Positions 63,423-64,000 of a DNA stretch of 64,000 bases are shown here, piece by piece. This DNA is from Nipponacmea schrenckii (lineage: Eukaryota > Mollusca > Gastropoda > Lottiidae), in contig CM060200.1 in NCBI GenBank assembly GCA_030562195.1, forward strand, positions 21,305,023-21,369,022. Direction: 5' to 3'. Both the position numbers and the translations under genes were made by a program. The notes below the pieces were generated by a model, which saw nothing but the letters and a program-made list of their open reading frames with translations, was not told where the DNA came from and searched no databases. Numbering within the stretch: position 1 is the first letter of the stretch; the number at the start of each line of letters is the position of its first letter.

Positions 63423-64000
63423 CTGTAAAGAGAAGGTGATTAAAGTCCCTTTTCAACAATAATTCGTATCTTGACTCTATATTGAGAACCCTTGGTTTAA
63501 GCCAGATTATCAGGCCATTTAAATATTGGGGCAGCGAATGTTTGTGTTCCGGGCTACAAAGTAATAATTTCTGTTATATAACTCATAATTTGAAGTATAC
63601 GTAAAATGTGTGTGAAATATAGTACCACAGGCATTTAACTGTAACAACTAGCATTTCTGAATTAATTCGGGTGTTTTCTTATCACGTCTGATTGAAATTA
63701 GCAGAAATCAGATGTTGATGAGCAGACGAAAATAAACAGCTGATAGATTTACCACTTTCATCTCGAAAATATCGTCCGAAACTTTTACCTGTTATCAAAT
63801 TTTGATTACGTTATATTCATACACTTGGGAGAGAAATTAGACGATTTGTTCGGACTCCAATCTTTACGTTACATAGTTTATCGATAAGAACAAATGTTAA
63901 CTGCTGAAAGAATATTGCAATATTGATATTCATACTTTTAATCATTATATTGAATATTTTCCAATCCAATTTTTTTTAAATATGGGGGTTTACAAATAAC
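63423..64000 (-). other. Intron or 5' flank of the ADAMTS gene
   Basis: No exon recognised. The missing pro-domain start and signal peptide should lie to the right of the window. Confidence 0.5.

Noticed and set aside
1..64000. CRISPR arrays, prophage, bacterial operons
   Set aside because: The tandem repeats are contiguous minisatellite or SINE units without spacers, and all genes are intron-containing eukaryotic ones.

Overview
This is eukaryotic genomic DNA: compact exons with GT/AG introns, AT-rich non-coding sequence, and no prokaryotic operon structure. A mollusc, or at least a lophotrochozoan, is the most likely source. The main reasons are pearl-like elements (about 146-165 bp internal repeats, an (ACGG)n tract and shared termini), tRNA-derived SINEs, and an EGF-TIR receptor next to collagen/EGF membrane proteins. 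All gene models were built by hand from splice sites and reading-frame phase.

Layout, left to right. 1-1.9 kb (+): the last four exons of a 15-hydroxyprostaglandin dehydrogenase-like SDR, with a foldback element in an intron. 6.6-11.7 kb (-): an arrestin-domain (ARRDC) gene whose last exon runs into a 36-bp minisatellite. 12.7-15.3 kb: two direct repeats around an orphan ORF. 16.5-19.4 kb (+): a secreted pancreatic-lipase-family enzyme with an intact catalytic triad. 21-26.2 kb (+): a type I membrane protein with two copies of an unrecognised paired domain, a collagen helix, EGF modules and a TM segment. 29.5-32.7 kb (+): an EGF-TM-TIR receptor. 33.8-44.2 kb (-): a paralogue of the collagen/EGF membrane protein. 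One of its introns is swollen by a pearl-like element that carries a tandem array of ten tRNA-derived SINE units. 45.4-47.2 kb: two microproteins, converging. 49.2-49.9 kb (-): a glutaredoxin, divergent from a second ARRDC gene (50.7-53.8 kb, +). 56.3-63.4 kb (-): an ADAMTS17/19-type metalloprotease with a PLAC domain, missing its 5' end.

The most notable block is 21-44 kb. Two collagen/EGF membrane proteins flank an EGF-TIR receptor whose BB-loop lacks the usual proline, which suggests a surface recognition/innate-immune neighbourhood. The second is the tandem pol III-type SINE array at 36.3-40.1 kb. The third is the ARRDC exon entering a minisatellite that stays open in frame for about 14 repeats. 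Three likely single-base frame slips (two in ADAMTS, one in the ARRDC tail) may be assembly errors and should be checked.
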